This document shows, in pieces, positions 43,058 through 55,095 of a DNA stretch of 64,000 bases (position 1 is the first letter of the stretch; each line of letters opens with the position of its first letter). This stretch comes from Ypsolopha sequella. Its lineage: Eukaryota; Arthropoda; Insecta; Lepidoptera; Ypsolophidae. The DNA lies in contig OW203997.1 in the NCBI GenBank assembly GCA_934047225.1, positions 10,650,417 to 10,714,416 of the forward strand, in the 5' to 3' direction. The translations under genes and the position numbers were made by a program. The notes under the pieces are model-generated. The model worked only from the letters and a program-made list of their open reading frames with translations. It was not told where the DNA came from and searched no databases.

Positions 43058-45161
43058 TGAGATGGCTCGCCGGGGCCTCGCCCGCCCATCTGTGCCTCTG
43101 CACACACGTATATAGCTATATATATATGTATTGGCGCCTATACATACATACACATCCACATCCGTGCAGGTTCTAACCATGAAAGTCTAGACTCGGACTT
43201 GACTATTGAATTACTTTTCCCATTGTGTCTGAACTGATACCATGTTATTGATATCGGATATATATTAATCGATTAAGTTAATATACTATTATTTACTTGA
43301 TTCAAGATATCTAAGCCATAAAAGGAAAGGTTAAGAAGAGATAAACACAGGCATATGCTTTAAAGACTCTACTAATTTAATAAATCTTTTATCGTTGATC
43401 TCGAAATGGTCCAAAATGAATTTAATAAAGGGGAAAGACAACGACTACAAAAAACCCCTTTGGCCTTATTATCTATAGTTTATCTAGTACTTAAGAATTA
43501 CATCTTTAAGACAACTATACATTTATTTCTTTAAACGATTTCATGATTCAGATTCGAACTGAATTATTCTTTGTATAACAATATATGTATTAAACAAGCC
43601 TACTTGTTTACATCACCAGTGAGACAATATTTACGCTACCAACACACAACAATACATTTATTTCTTTAAACGATTTCAAGATTCAGAGTCGAACTGAACT
43701 CTCTTTGTATAACAATATTACTTGTTTACATCACCAGTATAGAACATATCGCATAACTGGGACATGATCACTGTGTCTTTCTTTATAAATAAATAATCCG
43801 TCGGTTCGAACGACAGATTGGCACAGGTATATTAAACTGAGCTCTCTCCCTTGTATAACAAATATGTATAAACAATCCTCACTTGTTTATATCATCAGAG
43901 ACAATATGAACGTAAATATCTACTAACGAGTCGCCTCTGTCAGCTTTGTCTCAAAAGAATTTTTAGAGCAATAAAGAACACATAAATAATTTGTCAGAGC
44001 ATGCAATTTTTATGTTGCTTAAATGTCCGATTATATTAGACATGTATCGGTATCTCTGTACATTTCATTAAATGTTAAATAACATTGCGTTCTCTAACAA
44101 ATACAAGGTTTATATCGGTAAATAATCAATATTGTGGAATATAGTTTCAACCCCTCGCTTTTAACTACTTTGCTCGAAAATGGAGCCAATATTCCATAGA
44201 TAACGTTATGTTACCACTTAACTTGAATTTTAATAGTTAGAAAAATTCAATCACAATATCGATTTTTTAACCGAAGGTTTTATGTATGTACTTAGCTTTA
44301 TTTCGTGATCCCCGCGTCGATCTTTACTAGCTTTAGCTTTAGCTTGTCAACAATTTTGATTTCAAATTTCACAATAAATAGAATTAGACAAACAATTATA
44401 TTTGTTTATCTCTTGGACAAATCAGTGTCCTCTCCTTTACGTGTCAAAACCTCGACTCTCCCTCTCCCCTTTTCTCATTTTACAACAAAGCTTCCCAAAT
44501 ATATCTTAACAACTAATTAATCTACTTTCACTCTTATCACTGCACTTATAATGTCTAATTTCACTTGAGCACAGATCCGCTATTATCGACTTCGACGCAC
44601 GCCCATGCCTATGACGTCACGTTCTCTTGACTTGTGATTGGCTGGTCAAACGATGACGCAATCGTCACCATTTTTCGCACGCTTTCTCCCGATCCAGGAC
44701 TTTCCACCAAACAGCTAGGCCTTCTCCAACTGAAGTCAGCACAAATCTAGGTTTCAAACCCAAACCCTTGCCTTTGCGCAATAATCCACCTCGATCTCTC
44801 CTTTGGCTGTAATTAGAAGATAAATTCCCAGTACAATATCATTTGTCCTTGAACAAATTCATCCTTAGAATTTGAGTTGTTAAAGCTCAAATTCACACAA
44901 TAATCAAAAACGTTGTCTACTACACTCCGCCTGCTTCCGTGATCCACATCTGTGTTGCATATCTCATTTAAACGCTGCCTATGCGTATGTGAACAAAAAA
45001 TAATTATTGACAACTGACCCACCCGTAGTGTAGGCACTAATTTATGACTTCGTTCTTAGGAATAGCAAATTTATCCTTTTATTTTTTTTCTTTAAAATAC
45101 TTATTTCGCTTTCGTGGTGCTTTATGAATGTGTGTGTGCAAAGAATTTGCATGCCATCACA
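43058..45161 (-). repeat. 5' LTR
   Basis: In element orientation it starts TGTGATGGCATGCAAATTCT at 45161 and ends in CA at 43058. It looks identical to the other LTR in all stretches I compared. It carries internal imperfect repeats of ATACATTTATTTCTTTAAAC about 136 bp apart. 2.1 kb is long for an insect LTR. Confidence 0.9.
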
Positions 45162-45165
45162 ACGC

Positions 45166-46849
45166 GCGCGGTCACAAGTCGCGGCGCCAGTTGCACGTAA
45201 CGGCTCTGAACTCCGGACGCGTAACGTACAGGCGTATCGCAATTTACACTTTATGCTTTGACTTTCAATTTTAATTAATTAAACCTCGTATGATCCTTTT
45301 TATTTTGAGTACAAACTATCAGGAGCAGCTAAAACGTTTAATTTTCACGTTCTGGCTTTTAGGGTTCCGTTTTGACTAGCTAAGATTGGGCATTCAGGTG
45401 AAAAATTATACTTTAACTAAGAAAAGAATACAGAAATTATTCGATGACGTAGTGTTTCTTTTTCTGCCTGTCTATAGGGAGATAGACAGGAAATTTTATC
45501 TGAATCAATACAAAATAGTAGATTGTAAGACAAGGGAGGTAAGTGATCATTTACACCTGAGATATTTGAACGCACAAGCGAGCAAGGCGAATGAGGGTGC
45601 CAATAGTTCGAGGGTTTAATTGATCACCTTCTTTTCATCACTTATGTGACGAAATAAATTGCAACAACGTTTCCAACGGAAAATTTTAGTGCCGCCAATT
45701 TAAGCCACATTTTTTCATTTATAGAAATAAAATATAGATTAACAAAATAAAAAGTTATTTGTGCAACAAGAGAGAAAAGATTTTTTTGTTGCGAGTGCCG
45801 AGTTTGAATCCCGAGCAGGCGAAGGATTCAATAATTGCTCGCTACGCTCGTGATTCTAAGTTAGAATCCTGAGCGTGGTGACGGATTCAAAAGCACAAGA
45901 AACAGAACAAATTTTCTCTCGGTGACACATACAACTTTTCACCTGACTAGCGAGAAAACACAGATCTAAAGACACCATATTTTCGAACAAACTTATAAGA
46001 ATTCAATGGTTTTTTTTAAATACACCATATAAAAATATTGCTCATAAAATAAAATGTAAGGAGTATTAATTGAATCTCAAAAGCAGCGAAAAATAGGAAA
46101 ATCTTTGAAAAACCGATCGAAAACCCAGAACATAACAATCACGCGAGAGTTTTAGTCCATCTATCCGTTTCTGGTAGAAGTTCATTTGTTTATATCACTA
46201 ATGAAGTCTAGCAATACAATACATGGACATGTTTTGCCAAACAAAATGACTTTTTTTTTGTGCTGATTCGAAGCGAACGTACTGGGAACTAAAATGGACA
46301 CTTGTTATGGTAGATATAGTCATTTCCTCATCTTTATCATTAGTTCTGAGTACGCTTACGTGACTCACTGCAGCGATCAGCGCCAAAATGTCGATAATCA
46401 AATTTTATCATTATTTGGTCGTCAATAGGTAGCGTGGCTACTTGTATTACTATAGAGGTCAGTTGTTTATTCGGAGTCCATAGTCTATAGTACGGATTCC
46501 ATACACATTGGGAGGCTATACACAGGATTTCGAGACGCTTACCTTGTCTATGGTATCCGACAAACTGTGGGGCTATGTGTGTATAGCTTCCTAATACGTA
46601 TGGAATCCATATAGAGTGAAAGATATAGCCGCCATGCTGATGTTTGTCGTCTCTCTTTCTCTTGATCAAAGTATATATTATGGAGTTTCTGAACAATTCG
46701 CAGCGTTTTAATTTAAAACACGATTTTGCTCACTGTTTTTAAGCAACAAATCCGCGCTTTTCGAGCTAGTGAGGTGAAAAGATATATTTTTAACGAGTTA
46801 GCAAACCGAACGAAATTATCCCAGTCTACTTGAACAATGCGGCGTTTGT
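45166..46849. other. No gene; short repeats
   Basis: GGGTTCCGTTTTGACTAGC at 45361 is a lepidopteran-repeat edge. A 77-aa frame at 45386-45619 is unrecognised. GAGTTTGAATCCCGAGCAGG and AAGTTAGAATCCTGAGCGTG (45803, 45858) form a degenerate direct repeat around TCGCTACGCTCG. 46484-46615 has an imperfect hairpin (CGGATTCCATACACATTGGG and inverse AATACGTATGGAATCCATA). Confidence 0.4.
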
Positions 46850-46945
46850 ATGTATGTATGTATGTGTGTAAATTCTTTATTGCACAAAAATATACAATGC
46901 ACAAAGGCAAACTTAATGCTAATTGGCATTCTCTACCAGTTAACT
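46850..46945 (-). mobile_element. LINE 3' tail with TATG repeats
   Basis: On the minus strand it reads GTTAACTGGTAGAGAATGCC, AAGTTTGCCTTTGTGCA, GTGCAATAAAGAATTT and then (CATA)n. This is the same 3' UTR type as 1538-1668 with a different tail. Confidence 0.6.
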
Positions 46946-47585
46946 TTTAATGATATGAAGATTACAAGTGCCGAATAAGTTAATTAATTTATGAATGTTT
47001 TTCTGACGATAACGCGAGTGTTGTTGATCGGAACGTCATTAAATTTGGTAGTAAATGAGTAAATGAGACAGTAAGAATTTTCGGAGCGGACTACTAGATA
47101 TAAGAAATAGGCAGAACTATGTTTTGTGGGCAAAAGATATATATTTTATTTCCATTTAGCTAGACGAGTTACTAATTTATCATTTAATGACACCCCGTTC
47201 AATTTTCAAATTTACTAACCTCCCTATAGCTGTAAATCGAATCCACAATTTTAGTTAAATACAACTTACTCTCAGAGTATTAGTGGTCATACAATGCATC
47301 ACTTTTTTATTTCGATGCTTGGTTTACATTTTGTAGCTAAATTTCAATATCAAGGTTCAACACGGGTGTACCGTGACGATGTATTTTTTTATTATATTAA
47401 TTTATATTATGTTTATTTCAAGCTCAAACCTGCTGTAAATCAGAAATCTAAAATTAACAGCCAGTCAACCATAGTTCAACAATTTTGAAACTAAATTTGG
47501 TTCATTGTGTATTTCCCACGCTAACGTGCAAGCAAATAAGAGTAGCCGATGGTTACCATCATGGATTTATCAGCACATAGTTATA
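46946..47585. other. No feature recognised
   Basis: No ORF or repeat seen beyond AT-rich spacer; a 64-aa frame at 47294-47488 is unrecognised. Confidence 0.3.
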
Positions 47586-48207
47586 TCCCATCAAAAACAT
47601 AAAATGTACAAAAATGGCAAGTCTCGCAACGCAATCCTTCCACCGTAAAAAGTTGTGAGATCTTATGTAAAGCCAAGTCTGCTGTTTTAGCTTTTATGGA
47701 AGCACCTTTTCATTTAAGTTAGTATGGGAGCACCTATTTAACAAATTTATCATTAATTGTTTCCTATTTAGTTACCTACCAACATTAAGTGACTGTATTA
47801 ATATTAGTCATCTTTATTTCTCTAATAAAATATAGTGACTTCGCAATCGCACAGCAACATATACAACATATCAGCTACCTAATACCAATTTATTAGCGAT
47901 TTGAGAAGATATTTCTACGCATCAGTGCTTTATTTGTGCTCTGCGATTGCAAAGTCACCATATTTTATTAGGAAATAAAGATGACTAATATTAATACAGT
48001 CACTTAATGTTGGTAGGTAACTAAATAGGAAACAATTAATGATAAATTTGTTAAATAGGTGCTCCCATACTAACTTAAATGAAAAGGTGCTTCCATAAAA
48101 GCTAAAACAGCAGACTTGGCTTTACATAAGATCTCACAACTTTTTACGGTGGAAGGATTGCGTTGCGAGACTTGCCATTTTTGTACATTTTATGTTTTTG
48201 ATGGGAT
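47586..48207. mobile_element. Long inverted repeat, ~270-bp arms, 80-bp loop
   Basis: Arms 47586-47856 and 47938-48207 are near-identical inverses, from TCCCATCAAAAACATAAAAT to GACTTCGCAATCGCACAG. Only a handful of differences and one small indel (CTCTAATAAAATATAGTG against CCTAATAAAATATGGTG) were noticed. The loop is CAACATATACAACATATCAG onward. It is non-coding and lies 60 bp from the OTU-like ORF. Confidence 0.85.
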
Positions 48208-48265
48208 CTTATTTCTTTTTGTAGGTAGTCCTCCTTTTTTCTTTTCGGGTAATATTTCTTGCACG

Positions 48266-48753
48266 TCAGCTGCGGATTTTCTTAAAACCCACTCCCTTTA
48301 ACTGATCATTAGGACATACTCCTGAGAAACTAGTATCGGGAAGGAGCATTTCATAATGACTACCTAAGAAACTACCAGATAATCGTAAACGTTTCACTGG
48401 CATCCCAGGATCGCCACCGAATGATCCTCTCAAACGGCCATTTTCGTAAACCTCGAACGTAAATGGATACAAAGCGGTGGCTGCCATAAGTTCGGGTACG
48501 GAACCGTAGGTGGTAGTTTTCATCATTGCTGTCGAGTACATGTGTCTCCACGCTCGTCACACGTATAAAGTTGCATTTCATCCCAATGCGCTACCACATA
48601 CTCGACTACCGCACACCTAATGTCATATGACGACTCAATGTTCCCATACATAGAGAATGACAAAGAATGGAACAAACATGAACCATCTCCAGATATAGGA
48701 ACAACTAGGTGTGGACAAGGATTTTCATTTATGTACAATATTTCAGGTTCCAT
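48266..48753 (-). pseudogene. OTU-type cysteine protease domain, frameshifted
   Basis: The first frame (48753 to about 48541) reads ISGDGSCLFHSLSFSMYGN and IRCAVVEYVVAHWDEMQLY. DGSC is the OTU catalytic Asp-Gly-x-Cys. After a frame slip near 48541 the second frame reads TYGSVPELMAATALYPFTFE VY, FGGDPGMPVKRLRLSGSF and LGSHYEMLLPD, with the expected terminal His in SHYE. Together they give a near-complete ~150-aa OTU fold, which removes ubiquitin in known relatives. OTU domains of this kind are often carried by Helitrons and other large elements. A free-standing host gene is less likely because no flanking exons are visible. One frameshift disables it. Confidence 0.8.
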
Positions 48754-48922
48754 TGCAATATTAATTTTTTTGGTAAGTTATTATTACTATTATCCACAAT
48801 TAGATGCAACAGGCAGGTTAAAATTTCTTTTGACCATGAAGTGAAAGGCAGGCTTGTCAGTCTAAACCACAGAGTACATTATTATGTCTAAACCTCTCAG
48901 AATAATGAGCTAAACCTGCGGG

Positions 48923-49145
48923 CCTATTATGTATCTCTAGTTGCCTTCTGGACGAGGTGTCTATCATCAAAAACATAGATATACTATCGAATTCCGATGT
49001 CCTAAGGATATTTTCGCACTTGAAGTGACGACACAGATTGTTAATAGTTCAATACACACTAAAGGCAATTTTGAAATTTCATTTTTTATCTATGTTTTTG
49101 ATGATAGGCACCTCGTTCAGTTGGCAACTAAAGATACAGAATAGG
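48923..49145. mobile_element. Fold-back family N, copy 1
   Basis: Left arm TATTATGTATCTCTAGTTGC CTTCTGGACGAGGTG then TCTATCATCAAAAACATAGA; the right arm is its inverse, ending GGCAACTAAAGATACAGAATA. The loop contains GCACTTGAAGTGACGACACA. Open frames read through the palindrome and recur in copy 2 at 54087-54312, so they are not genes. Confidence 0.8.
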
Positions 49146-49298
49146 GGGGCTGGTCTTTTTTGAATGACACACGAGTACATAGACATTTCAATATACCTAC
49201 ATCATAGAGGATGCATATACAAATAAAATAACATTAGCCGCTTTATTTTTCCTTTAATATATTTAAAGCGTTACTTGATAAATAACCTTTTACCTTGA

Positions 49299-50575
49299 TT
49301 TTTAGGGTTCCGTATCATTAGGTTCCGTGACCCTATTACTAATCCTCCGCTGTCTATCCATCTATCACATGGGTCTACAGCTTCAGCCGTTATAGGTAGC
49401 GCGTAAATATTGTCACATAATATACGAGTATGTTACATTGTCCTCTATCACGGCAAATAATAATATGGCCCCTATCACAGCATAAAAAGTTCAATAAATG
49501 GAAATCCAAGGGGGGTCCAATTATTCGATGTTATTTGTTTCAGCTCTATCTTTGTAAAACAACAATTTTGGGCATATAAATATTAGAGTTCCGTATTCAA
49601 AAGGTGCTGATTTGTTTGTCAGGCGCTACCATTTTAGCGCCTTGTTTTTTGTCGCCTTGATGTTGCTATGTCATCTTTATTGTTGGTATTTACCATAATG
49701 ATTTGGGGTTTCGTACCCATATTGTGTGATGGTAGTACGGAACCCTTCGTGAGCGAGTCTGACTTGCACTTAGCCGGTTTAATAGCGACTTAATTACGAA
49801 ATGTTGATATTTATCTTCTTAAATAGACTAAATGTGTTAAAGGGTTTCTTACCCAAAGCACAAATTATTATAACAAAGGCTCTATCGTTAGAACGGTTAT
49901 ACATACAAGTACCTACAAGTTGAAAATTTAGGCAGACTACTTTAAAGTAAAATAAAGAATAATAAAAATTAGGGTTCCTTCCTAAAAAGGTACCGAATTG
50001 TTTGTCAGGCGCTACCGTTTTATCGCTTTGTTTTTTGTCGCCTTGATGGTGCTATGGCATCTATGTTGTTTCAATTTACTTTTAGGGTTCCATACCCGTA
50101 TTGTGTAGGGGTACGGAACCCTTTATGCGCGAGTCGGATTCGCACACTGCCGTTTTTTTAGTGACTTAATTACGAAATGTTGATATTTTCTTCTTAAATA
50201 GACTAATATTGTGAATGTGTGGAACATTATAAACCACCCTTTTTAGGGTGCCTTACCCAAGGAACAGATTATTATAACAAAGGCTCTATCTTTAGAACGG
50301 TAATACAACATACAAGTAAAAGTTTAAACTTTGGGCAGTCTGTAGTAAATACTTTAAAGTAAAATAATGAAAATTTGGGTTCCGTACTAAAAAGGTACCG
50401 AATTCTTTGTCAGGCGCTACCGTTTTATCGCTTTGTTTTTTGTCGCCTTAATGTTGCTATGGCATCTATATTGTTGTTATTTACTTTTAGGGTTCCGTAC
50501 CCGTATTGTGTAGGGGTACGGAACTCTTTATGGACGAGTCAGATTCGCACTTTACCGGTTTTATTTTTTAGTTTT
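49299..50575 (-). repeat. Tandem copies of the lepidopteran GGGTTCCGTAC repeat
   Basis: Three head-to-tail units share TTTGTCAGGCGCTACCRTTT and GCTTTGTTTTTTGTCGCCTT (ending 49620, 50006 and 50411 at the GTC, so period about 386 and 405 bp). Each also has TATTGTGTRGGGGTACGGAA CCCTT and GCGAGTCNGANTCGCACTT. The last block is the inverse of the CCGGCCAAGTGCGAGT end at 19847. A partial unit lies at 49299-49420. Confidence 0.8.
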
Positions 50576-51900
50576 CGCACTTTAACTTTAACGTAGAATT
50601 TTTCGTTTTAGGCGTCTTTAATGCAAAGCAGCATACCACCAACGTCATCTAGTGTCATACAAATTTATAGATGCAGCTGGAAACATACATTTTGTATAGA
50701 CTTTGTATGGAAATATTAAATTACCAACCGCAAATAACATTTTTATATTTTTTTGTTGCAATGTACACTTAACACTAACCGCATGCAAAATTTCAAGTTT
50801 TTAGGCCTGCTAGAACACCTTTAGACTTTTGATGATGTGTCAGTCAGTCAGTGACAAAATAAGGGAACTTTGACTTGAGATATTTCGTAATCAAATATAG
50901 GTACAAAGTTGTAATTTGGGGTCAGAAGTAGGATCAGTAAGTACTCTTGGTTCCTTAAATTTCAGACTTCTAGCTTTACCCACAACGAAGATACAGGGGG
51001 GTTGAAAATGCCGTGAGTTGCTTCGAGAAAAGGATGGTACGGCCGTTCCGCGTTTTTTCTGCGAGACTTTGCGGGGGCACTGCCGTGCCCCCAGATATAT
51101 ATTTTTTATTTATTTATTCATAATTTTACACTATTTTATTACATGGTGAATAGTATCAATAAACTCACATGAGTTTGTCCTGATACTACAATTCGTGAAT
51201 ACTACTCATATTCGTGCATGAGATATGCCCACAAAAGTAGAAACAAATAAATACTGATACTGATAGCTACCTGCATACATATTATAATTTTACAATAGAT
51301 GACGAGAGAAATTGTTTGTCGAACGGCTGCTACTGCAATGTTGTTACAAAAATAAGTAAAGGCAAATAAATTTATTTAGTCGTTCAATATACGCTGTATT
51401 TAATTGAAATAATCATGCAGAGAGAAGGATAAAGGGAAACAATAGCATATTCAAGCAACTCAAACGAAACATTACAGTTCATTTTACGAAATAAAAGCTT
51501 TTTAAACAAAAAGGTAATTACAACTTTAAAAACGGTTTTGTTGTTTGTACTAGCTTTTCCCGCGGTTTTGCCCGCCGCGTTGATTTAGTTTTTGTGTTGT
51601 CCTATCGAATCTGTTAATATTTTTCGGACCATTAATTTTATAATACGTATTTGACCTGATTCTGGTTTGAAAACTAAATTAAATATTATTTGTTACTTTA
51701 AGTTTTCTTCTGTATGGTGCAAAATAAAGAGTATTTATCTTATTTTTTCTTGTATGATGAATATAATACTGAAATCGTTTTTGATGCTTTAAGTAGCTTA
51801 GTAAGGAAGAAAATAAATTGTGTTCACTACTTGAGATTAAATTTTAAACATCAGGATTCAAAGTTCTTGATAAAAATAAAATGTGCATACACACCCTAAA
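50576..51900. other. No gene recognised
   Basis: 51060-51090 is G/C-rich (GCGGGGGCACTGCCGTGCCC CC, a small palindrome). 51550-51585 carries TTTTCCCGCGGTTTTGCCCG, the retroposon block also at 14860. No ORF is supported. Confidence 0.35.
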
Positions 51901-52630
51901 TTAGCAACTTCATGTGTGTCGGTACAAATATCGACAAAAACGACATTGAAATAACGTTCATATCAGCGCGTATTGCAAAGTGGCTGTTACAACGGTCACT
52001 GCGTCTCCGGATAGCGCAAAATAGGAGAAAATAATATTTTTCACATAAGCGTGACGGGCGGAAAAATATTTTGAAGAACAATTTTATTGTTTTGTAAATT
52101 GTTTGAAAGTTGTCAGTTGATTGTCTGTTGGTGAAAGAATCATTAAAATCTTAGGCGTTTGTTGCGTAAATCGAAGGAATCTTTTTAACGTAAAACGTTT
52201 ATTTTTTGCCAAAAGAAAATACTACAGAAAAAAAATGTTTACCTGAAAATGTAATTTTGACTTTATTATGCCTAAAACATATTTTTAACATCAAACTTGA
52301 TAAAAACACTTGTACTGTTTCGTAATATCACAATTCAATTAATTAATTCACCATCTGCAGTGTAAACAACCACTACACATTTGTTTATTGTTTATTATAT
52401 TTAATAGTGTTCCTTGATAATGCTGTAAGGCGAAACCGGTTGGAGTAATATAAAGTGATATTGTGAAACAGTACAAGTGTTTTTATCAAGATTATGATGA
52501 TGTTTCACCAAGTGCCGACAATCGCAAGTATTAATCATATTTTTAATAACGTTTTTGGACCACCTGTGTGGGAGGAGTAGGCCTTCAAAGGCAGGTCCAA
52601 ATTGCAGTGGGAGTGTGTGTTCGCCTTAAT
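51901..52630 (-). repeat. Repeat family E, copy 3 (long)
   Basis: The inverse of 14025-14500: CGGTACAAATATCGACAAAA, CTGTTACAACGGTCACTGCG, AATAGGAGAAAATAATATTT and, on the right, GTGGGAGGAGTAGGCCTTCA. A block at 52300-52525 (AAACACTTGTACTGTTTCGT ... TTTCACCAAGTGCCGACAAT) is inserted relative to copy 1 and matches 9880-9935. Confidence 0.6.
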
Positions 52631-53429
52631 TTATCTTATTTAAAATATTCATTCTGTAGTTTAGTCACATTTTTTTTCTAACATAACATCTGAATTAAAC
52701 TGGACCTTATAGCCGTTTTTCAATGTTACCAGCAGTAATAGTTGTCTTAAATAAAAACATGCCTAACTCCACCACTTATATTAGTCTTGCTGAGACCCTT
52801 CTGCAAGAAACGTATTTTTTTTCTATAACTTTCTTTCCAAAATTGATTTTTTTATCAAGGATCCTGAAAAGCAAATTTTAAGGGAGCAAAGAAGCGGAAT
52901 AAAGTGTACAGTAGTTAAAAGTAAACAACATCAAACACAGACCTTCACACATTTAACCATGTGCATTGTGCACCACCCCAGCACGACCACATAATAAATC
53001 AATATATTCATGGGCTAAAATTTGGTATAAAGGCTATTAAAAATAAGTAGAGTTATATACTTTGCAATCTAGCTTAACAAAAAAATTACAGTTCTAAATT
53101 GTTTGTATCTCTAGAAAAGAAACCGGTACATGTTTCCTGAAAAAAAAAAAACTCTTAAGTCTGATTATGAACTGTTAGAAAATGTGCATGACTTGTGATG
53201 AAATATCTAAACATGCGGCAGCATTTATGTACTTCCAAGAATCGGTTAGGTTAGAACTTGCATTCTTGTAAATTCGACCGGCCGGCATGCAAACATTATC
53301 TTTAATAATGGTTAAAAATGCATAAATAATTAATAAATGGTATTTAAACACACCAAATTGTAATTTTTCAAGTAGTTAGTCCTTTAATTCAATCAAAAGT
53401 TCATCATGAATTAAAGTTGTAGGTTATCT
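52631..53429. other. No feature recognised
   Basis: AT-rich spacer. No repeat or ORF shared with the rest of the window. Confidence 0.3.
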
Positions 53430-54086
53430 ACATAGTTCACAATTTTCAGACTTAGTCTTATTCAAATTCATCCGCAGGCCCACTCGTCTGGAAGAATCAC
53501 TTAGGCTTCGCAGCATTTTCTCCAGTTCCTGCAACGATTCCGCCATCGTCAAAGCAAATATTTAAAATGTATGCTCCTCACCTCGTCCATTCTAGTCTAG
53601 TGTTTCAAAGACATCCTCCAGTGCGGCAGTAAACACTGTTTGCTTACTAACAGTTTTATTCTGCGCTCAAGGTGTATCGGTCTTGTTTGAAGATCCTGTG
53701 CTTGGATGGATATCGTAGCGGAGTCATATAGATATTTCAGCATCTTCACGTAACGCCAGTCAACTTGGCATCGCTGCAAGGGTTGTAGAACAAACCAAGT
53801 TTCAATGAAGTCATAGGCTTTCTTGTAGTCAACTAACGCTAGACGTCAGCACTGATTATAATCTTGAGTTATATGTATAATCTGCCTTAGCGTGTGGATG
53901 TGGTCTACGGTGCTGTAGCCTTTTCGAAACCCAGCCTGCTCTGGAAGTTAGAAGTCATCGAATCAATGTGCGAGATGACTTGCGAACTCTTGAGAACTGC
54001 TTGTAGGTGTGGCTCAGGAGCGCGATTGGTCTATTATTCCTAATTAGGATTTTGTCCACTTTTTTGAAGAAAAAAATGACCAGAGG

Positions 54087-54312
54087 GCATATTATGTATC
54101 TTTAGTTGCCATCTGGACTTGGTGTCTATCATCAAAAACATAGATATACTATCGAATTCCGATTGTCTAAGGATATGTTCGCACTTGAAGTGACGACACA
54201 GTTCGTAAATAGTTCAATACCGACTAAAGGCAATTTTGAAAGTTCCGTTTTTAGCTATGTTTTTGATGATGGGCACCTTGTCCAGTTGGCAATTAAAGAT
54301 ACAGAATACAGG
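54087..54312. mobile_element. Fold-back family N, copy 2, inside the RTE relic
   Basis: ATATTATGTATCTTTAGTTG CCATCTGGACTTGGTG and its inverse frame GCACTTGAAGTGACGACACA. It splits the RT between the P..W and FFKK blocks, so it inserted after the LINE. GGGC occurs at both outer edges here and in copy 1, so it may be part of the element rather than a duplication. Confidence 0.8.
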
Positions 54313-54529
54313 GGCAGGTGCCTGCTCCACTCCTTTGGCGTAGTTCCGGTACGAATGTCTGTATTTAAGAAGTCGTGTAGCTGTATGAGTATAGGGTAAC
54401 CTCCAGTTTTCAGGAGTTTGGTTGTGATGCCGTCTTCACCCGGTGCCTTATTGTTTTTCAGCTAGTCAAGAGCTATCTTAATTTCTCCCATTTCGACATT
54501 CGGGAGTTCGTCGGTGTGATTAAGAATCG

Positions 54530-54861
54530 ATTCTCCGTATTTGTTACAATTACAACGGCCAAAATACAACCTTTGGCTAAGACAACTTTTAACAATAGTT
54601 TGCTATTTGCATAAACATATTTTTGGTGATATCACAATAGCTATAAAACTATTGGCTTTTCCATAGTCGTGATACCAGTCGTAAATTCCTAAAATAATCT
54701 AATATCACGCTAATGGAAAATCCAATTATTTCGAAGCTACCATAATATCATTAGAAATATGCTTATGCATAAAGCAAACCAATGTTAAAAGTTGTCCCAG
54801 CTAAAGATTGTACTTTGGCCGATATAATTATATCTTAATCTTTTGTTACAAATCCGGAGAA
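54530..54861. mobile_element. Fold-back family M, copy 2, inside the RTE relic
   Basis: Terminal inverted repeats TTCTCCGTATTTGTTACAA on the left and the inverse of TTTTGTTACAAATCCGGAGAA on the right. The arms continue through AACGGCCAAAATACAACCTT and ACTATTGGCTTTTCCATAG. It interrupts the RTE sequence upstream of NNKAPGEDG. Confidence 0.75.
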
Positions 54862-55035
54862 ATGACCACGTTATCATCGCGAGCAGTTGTCTTGGGAGTG
54901 TGTGAAGAATATAGAAACCCATAAAAGTTCTCGAATTTGGCAAGAATTTCTAGCCTAGAGTTTCTATTGTTGGATGTCTTCGACTTCGTCAGATTACTCC
55001 TTTCTAGCAGATGGGCAAACATTTTTAAACCTTCA

Positions 55036-55095
55036 GAGCTCCTCACATGCAGATTTACTTTTCTTTCTGCGTTTTTATACTGCAATCTCTGTTTC
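55036..55095 (-). repeat. Repeat R fragment inside the RTE relic
   Basis: GAGCTCCTCACATGCAGATT TACTTTTCTTTCTGCG and TATACTGCAAT match the right arm of the inverted repeat at 59774-59959. Confidence 0.65.

Larger units (their letters stand above)
37483..45161 (-). mobile_element. Gag-only LTR retrotransposon, complete ends
   Basis: This 7,679-bp element has LTRs of 2,104 bp each (constant offset 5,575), canonical TG...CA ends and a 4-bp target duplication ACGC (37479-37482 and 45162-45165). On the minus strand the order is 5' LTR, tRNA-His primer site, ~1.6-kb leader with 50-bp repeats, gag-like ORF, ~1-kb tail, purine tract, 3' LTR. The 3,471-bp interior has no protease, reverse transcriptase, RNase H or integrase motif. 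It must be mobilised by a related complete element. The 4-bp duplication fits Ty3/Gypsy-type integration (inference). Terminal-repeat elements with only gag are known in plants (TR-GAG). Confidence 0.9.

Noticed and set aside
48941..49144. Small protein repeated at 48941 and 54106
   Set aside because: Both frames run through the palindrome of fold-back family N; conservation is of the DNA element, not of a protein.
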